A DNA stretch of 64,000 nucleotides from Cohnella luojiensis (lineage in GTDB: Bacteria > Bacillota > Bacilli > Paenibacillales > Paenibacillaceae). The stretch spans positions 1 through 64,000 of the forward strand of contig NZ_SOMN01000028.1 of assembly GCF_004564235.1 (NCBI RefSeq), written 5' to 3'. The notes beneath the pieces are model-generated. The model had not been told where the DNA came from and made no database searches. It saw only the letters and a list, made by a program, of their open reading frames with translations. Shown here in pieces: positions 62,605 through 64,000 of this stretch; the stretch's first letter is position 1; every line of letters begins with the position of its first letter. The translations under genes were made by a program, and so were the position numbers.

Positions 62605-63378
62605 TTATCTCGTTATGCTCAAACAGCGGCGTCCATTATCGCTCGTTATTTTTGCAATATCTTCCAAAGAAACGCCTTTTATCTCCGCTGCAGCCTCTGC
62701 AACAAGATGTACATAAGCCGACTCATTTCGTTGTCCTCGGTGGGGGTGCGGGGTCAAATAGGGGGCATCCGTTTCGAGCAGAAGACGGTCCATTGGAACC
62801 CTCTCCAAGACCTCCTTGGGCACCCTGGCATTTTTGAACGTGACCGGTCCACCGAAGGAGATGTAGAAATTCATATCCAGGCATTTTTTCGCGATTTCCC
62901 AGCTGCCGGAGTAACAGTGCATAATTCCGCCCACTTCCTCGGCATTCTCTTCCTTGAGCAATCTAACGACATCTTCATGGGCATCCCGATTGTGGATGAC
63001 GATGGGCTTGTTCAATCGCTTGGCCAGTCGGATCTGCTCGCGGAAAACGATGTGCTGAATTTCTTTGGGAGAAGTATCCCAATAATAGTCGAGCCCAATC
63101 TCGCCGATAGCCACTACTTTAGGATGGCTGCATAGCTTTTCTATCCAAGCCAAGTCTTCTTCCAGCTTCATATCGATGGCGTCCGTGGGGTGCCAGCCTA
63201 CGACTGCGTAGATGAACGGATACTTTTCCGCTAGTGCCATGGTTGAAGGAATCGTTTCGCGGTTAAATCCTATATTGACGATCGTGTCGATCCCTGCCTC
63301 AAGCGCGCGGGAAATGACATCGTCCCGATCGTTGTCGAACTTGGGAGAATCAAGGTGTGCATGGGTGTCGATAAGCAT
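62605..63378 (-). CDS. tatD: TatD-family metal-dependent deoxyribonuclease
   Basis: 258 residues from the ATG at 63378, where LIDTHAHLDSPKFDND begins the TIM-barrel metal site. Other seen motifs: AIGEIGLDYYW, IVIHNRDAHEDVVRLLKEE, GGIMHCYSGSWE and LLLETDAPYLTPHPHRG. TatD proteins are 3'-5' exonucleases in DNA repair or tRNA quality control. The reading frame extends 43 codons upstream into an unrelated segment, which was rejected. In B. subtilis the same gene follows metS; here it follows an HD-domain gene. Confidence 0.95.
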   Translation of the reverse strand: MLIDTHAHLDSPKFDNDRDDVISRALEAGIDTIVNIGFNRETIPSTMALAEKYPFIYAVVGWHPTDAIDMKLEEDLAWIEKLCSHPKVVAIGEIGLDYYWDTSPKEIQHIVFREQIRLAKRLNKPIVIHNRDAHEDVVRLLKEENAEEVGGIMHCYSGSWEIAKKCLDMNFYISFGGPVTFKNARVPKEVLERVPMDRLLLETDAPYLTPHPHRGQRNESAYVHLVAEAAAEIKGVSLEDIAKITSDNGRRCLSITR

Positions 63379-63400
63379 GTCGGAAGTTGTCTCCCTTCTA

Positions 63401-64000
63401 TTATATAGATAGCTTCTTGCGTGTTTCCGAGCTGAGCCGATGAGCGTGCGGAATAACTCTTTCCTCGGGGTAATAAATGTAGTATTTCCCGCGATGCAAT
63501 CCGGCAATAGACTGAATGATATCCGATTTAACGGAGATCTCGGTTAGTTGCTCCTGATCGTCGAGCAGAAGGATCGGAGGTTTCTCTTTGCCATCCGGCA
63601 AAGCCCCTGGCTTATAGACATCATAGGGAGAATCCATGGGCGTATCGACTTCCATATGGTAATCCGGATTAAGTCCGATTCTCCTCCATTCTTGTCGAAC
63701 TTCCTCGAGCCAATTCTTGTCCTCGTTCAGGAGAGGAACGTATTTATACAGCTTCCGATTGAGAAATCGACGGCAAAGATCCGACAAGAGCTCGTCCTTC
63801 TCCTCCGACCACTGCCCGAAGGTCGTTTGGACCATCGCTTCATCCAGCTTCAAATATTGTTGTAAAGTGATTGAACCGGCCAACAACTCGCGGATGGGTG
63901 ATAGCATGAAGGAGAACTCGAATCCAGAACGGTAGAGCTCGCTTGCCCTTCGAAAGATTTGGCGCAGAACGATTTCGGAGCTCCGGGTAACCGGATGAAA
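63401..64000 (-). CDS. HD-domain phosphohydrolase (YwfO-like), partial
   Basis: The frame is open from the window edge, so the gene is cut at its 5' side; 199 residues are visible, beginning HPVTRSSEIVLRQIFRRASE. The visible part is the C-terminal portion of the HD/dGTPase-like family (FGQWSEEKDELLSDLCRRFL, RKLYKYVPLL, YYIYYPEERV); the HD motif itself lies outside. The family hydrolyses nucleotides, but no substrate can be stated. It ends 22 bases before the tatD start. Confidence 0.65.
   Translation of the reverse strand, partial: FHPVTRSSEIVLRQIFRRASELYRSGFEFSFMLSPIRELLAGSITLQQYLKLDEAMVQTTFGQWSEEKDELLSDLCRRFLNRKLYKYVPLLNEDKNWLEEVRQEWRRIGLNPDYHMEVDTPMDSPYDVYKPGALPDGKEKPPILLLDDQEQLTEISVKSDIIQSIAGLHRGKYYIYYPEERVIPHAHRLSSETRKKLSI

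Overview
This window is a chromosomal segment from an endospore-forming Firmicute, most likely of the Paenibacillaceae (Paenibacillus/Cohnella-like). The evidence is sporulation genes (spoIIE, yabP, yabQ, spoVB, spoVT, fin, spoVG, sspF, yabG), gene order close to the origin-proximal region of Bacillus subtilis, and a GC content above 50%. Every recognised gene except one small ORF is on the minus strand, and so is the 16S rRNA whose 5' end lies at the left edge. The genus is an inference; only the first ~117 bases of 16S are present.

Reading right to left (the direction of transcription), the core backbone is: HD-domain protein (cut by the edge), tatD, yabE with a c-di-AMP riboswitch, rnmV, rsmA, yabG, veg, sspF, ispE, purR, ridA, spoVG, glmU, prs, rplY, pth, fin, mfd and a parvulin lipoprotein. 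An inserted transport island follows, then spoVT, spoVB, mazG, hup, rqcP, a lactonase, yabP, yabQ, divIC, yabR, spoIIE, yabS, yabT, tilS, hpt and ftsH. The left part holds nadA-nadB-nadC, coaX, hslO, a second parvulin lipoprotein, cysK, the folate genes pabB-pabA-pabC-folP-folB-folK, dus, greA and lysS, ending at a ribosomal RNA operon.

The most interesting stretch is 33.9-44.8 kb, between spoVT and the mfd side, where B. subtilis has nothing comparable. It carries a urea ABC transporter (urtABCDE), a NitT/TauT-type ABC transporter behind a guanidine-I (ykkC) riboswitch, and an energy-coupling-factor nickel/cobalt transporter (NikM, NikN and a fused NikQ-NikO). Each of the three units has a sigma-A-like promoter with an exact match to the GlnR/TnrA box TGTNA-N7-TNACA. 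Together they read as a nitrogen-scavenging island: guanidine and urea uptake plus the metal needed by urease or a nickel guanidine hydrolase. No such enzyme is encoded in the window. The nickel unit also has an unidentified leader RNA containing a terminator.

A second unexplained signal is a family of intergenic repeats (about nine copies) built on a hairpin with the approximate core AAGCATAAACGGC. In several copies a second hairpin follows. The stems change sequence between copies but keep pairing, which suggests selection on structure. Other notable items are a 34-bp tandem repeat at the 3' end of a GC-rich spoVB, twin consensus promoters for veg, a spoIIE promoter with the 21-bp spacing seen in Spo0A-controlled promoters, and sigma-H-like promoters for spoVG and possibly hup. 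All calls are from reading the sequence; no database search was run.
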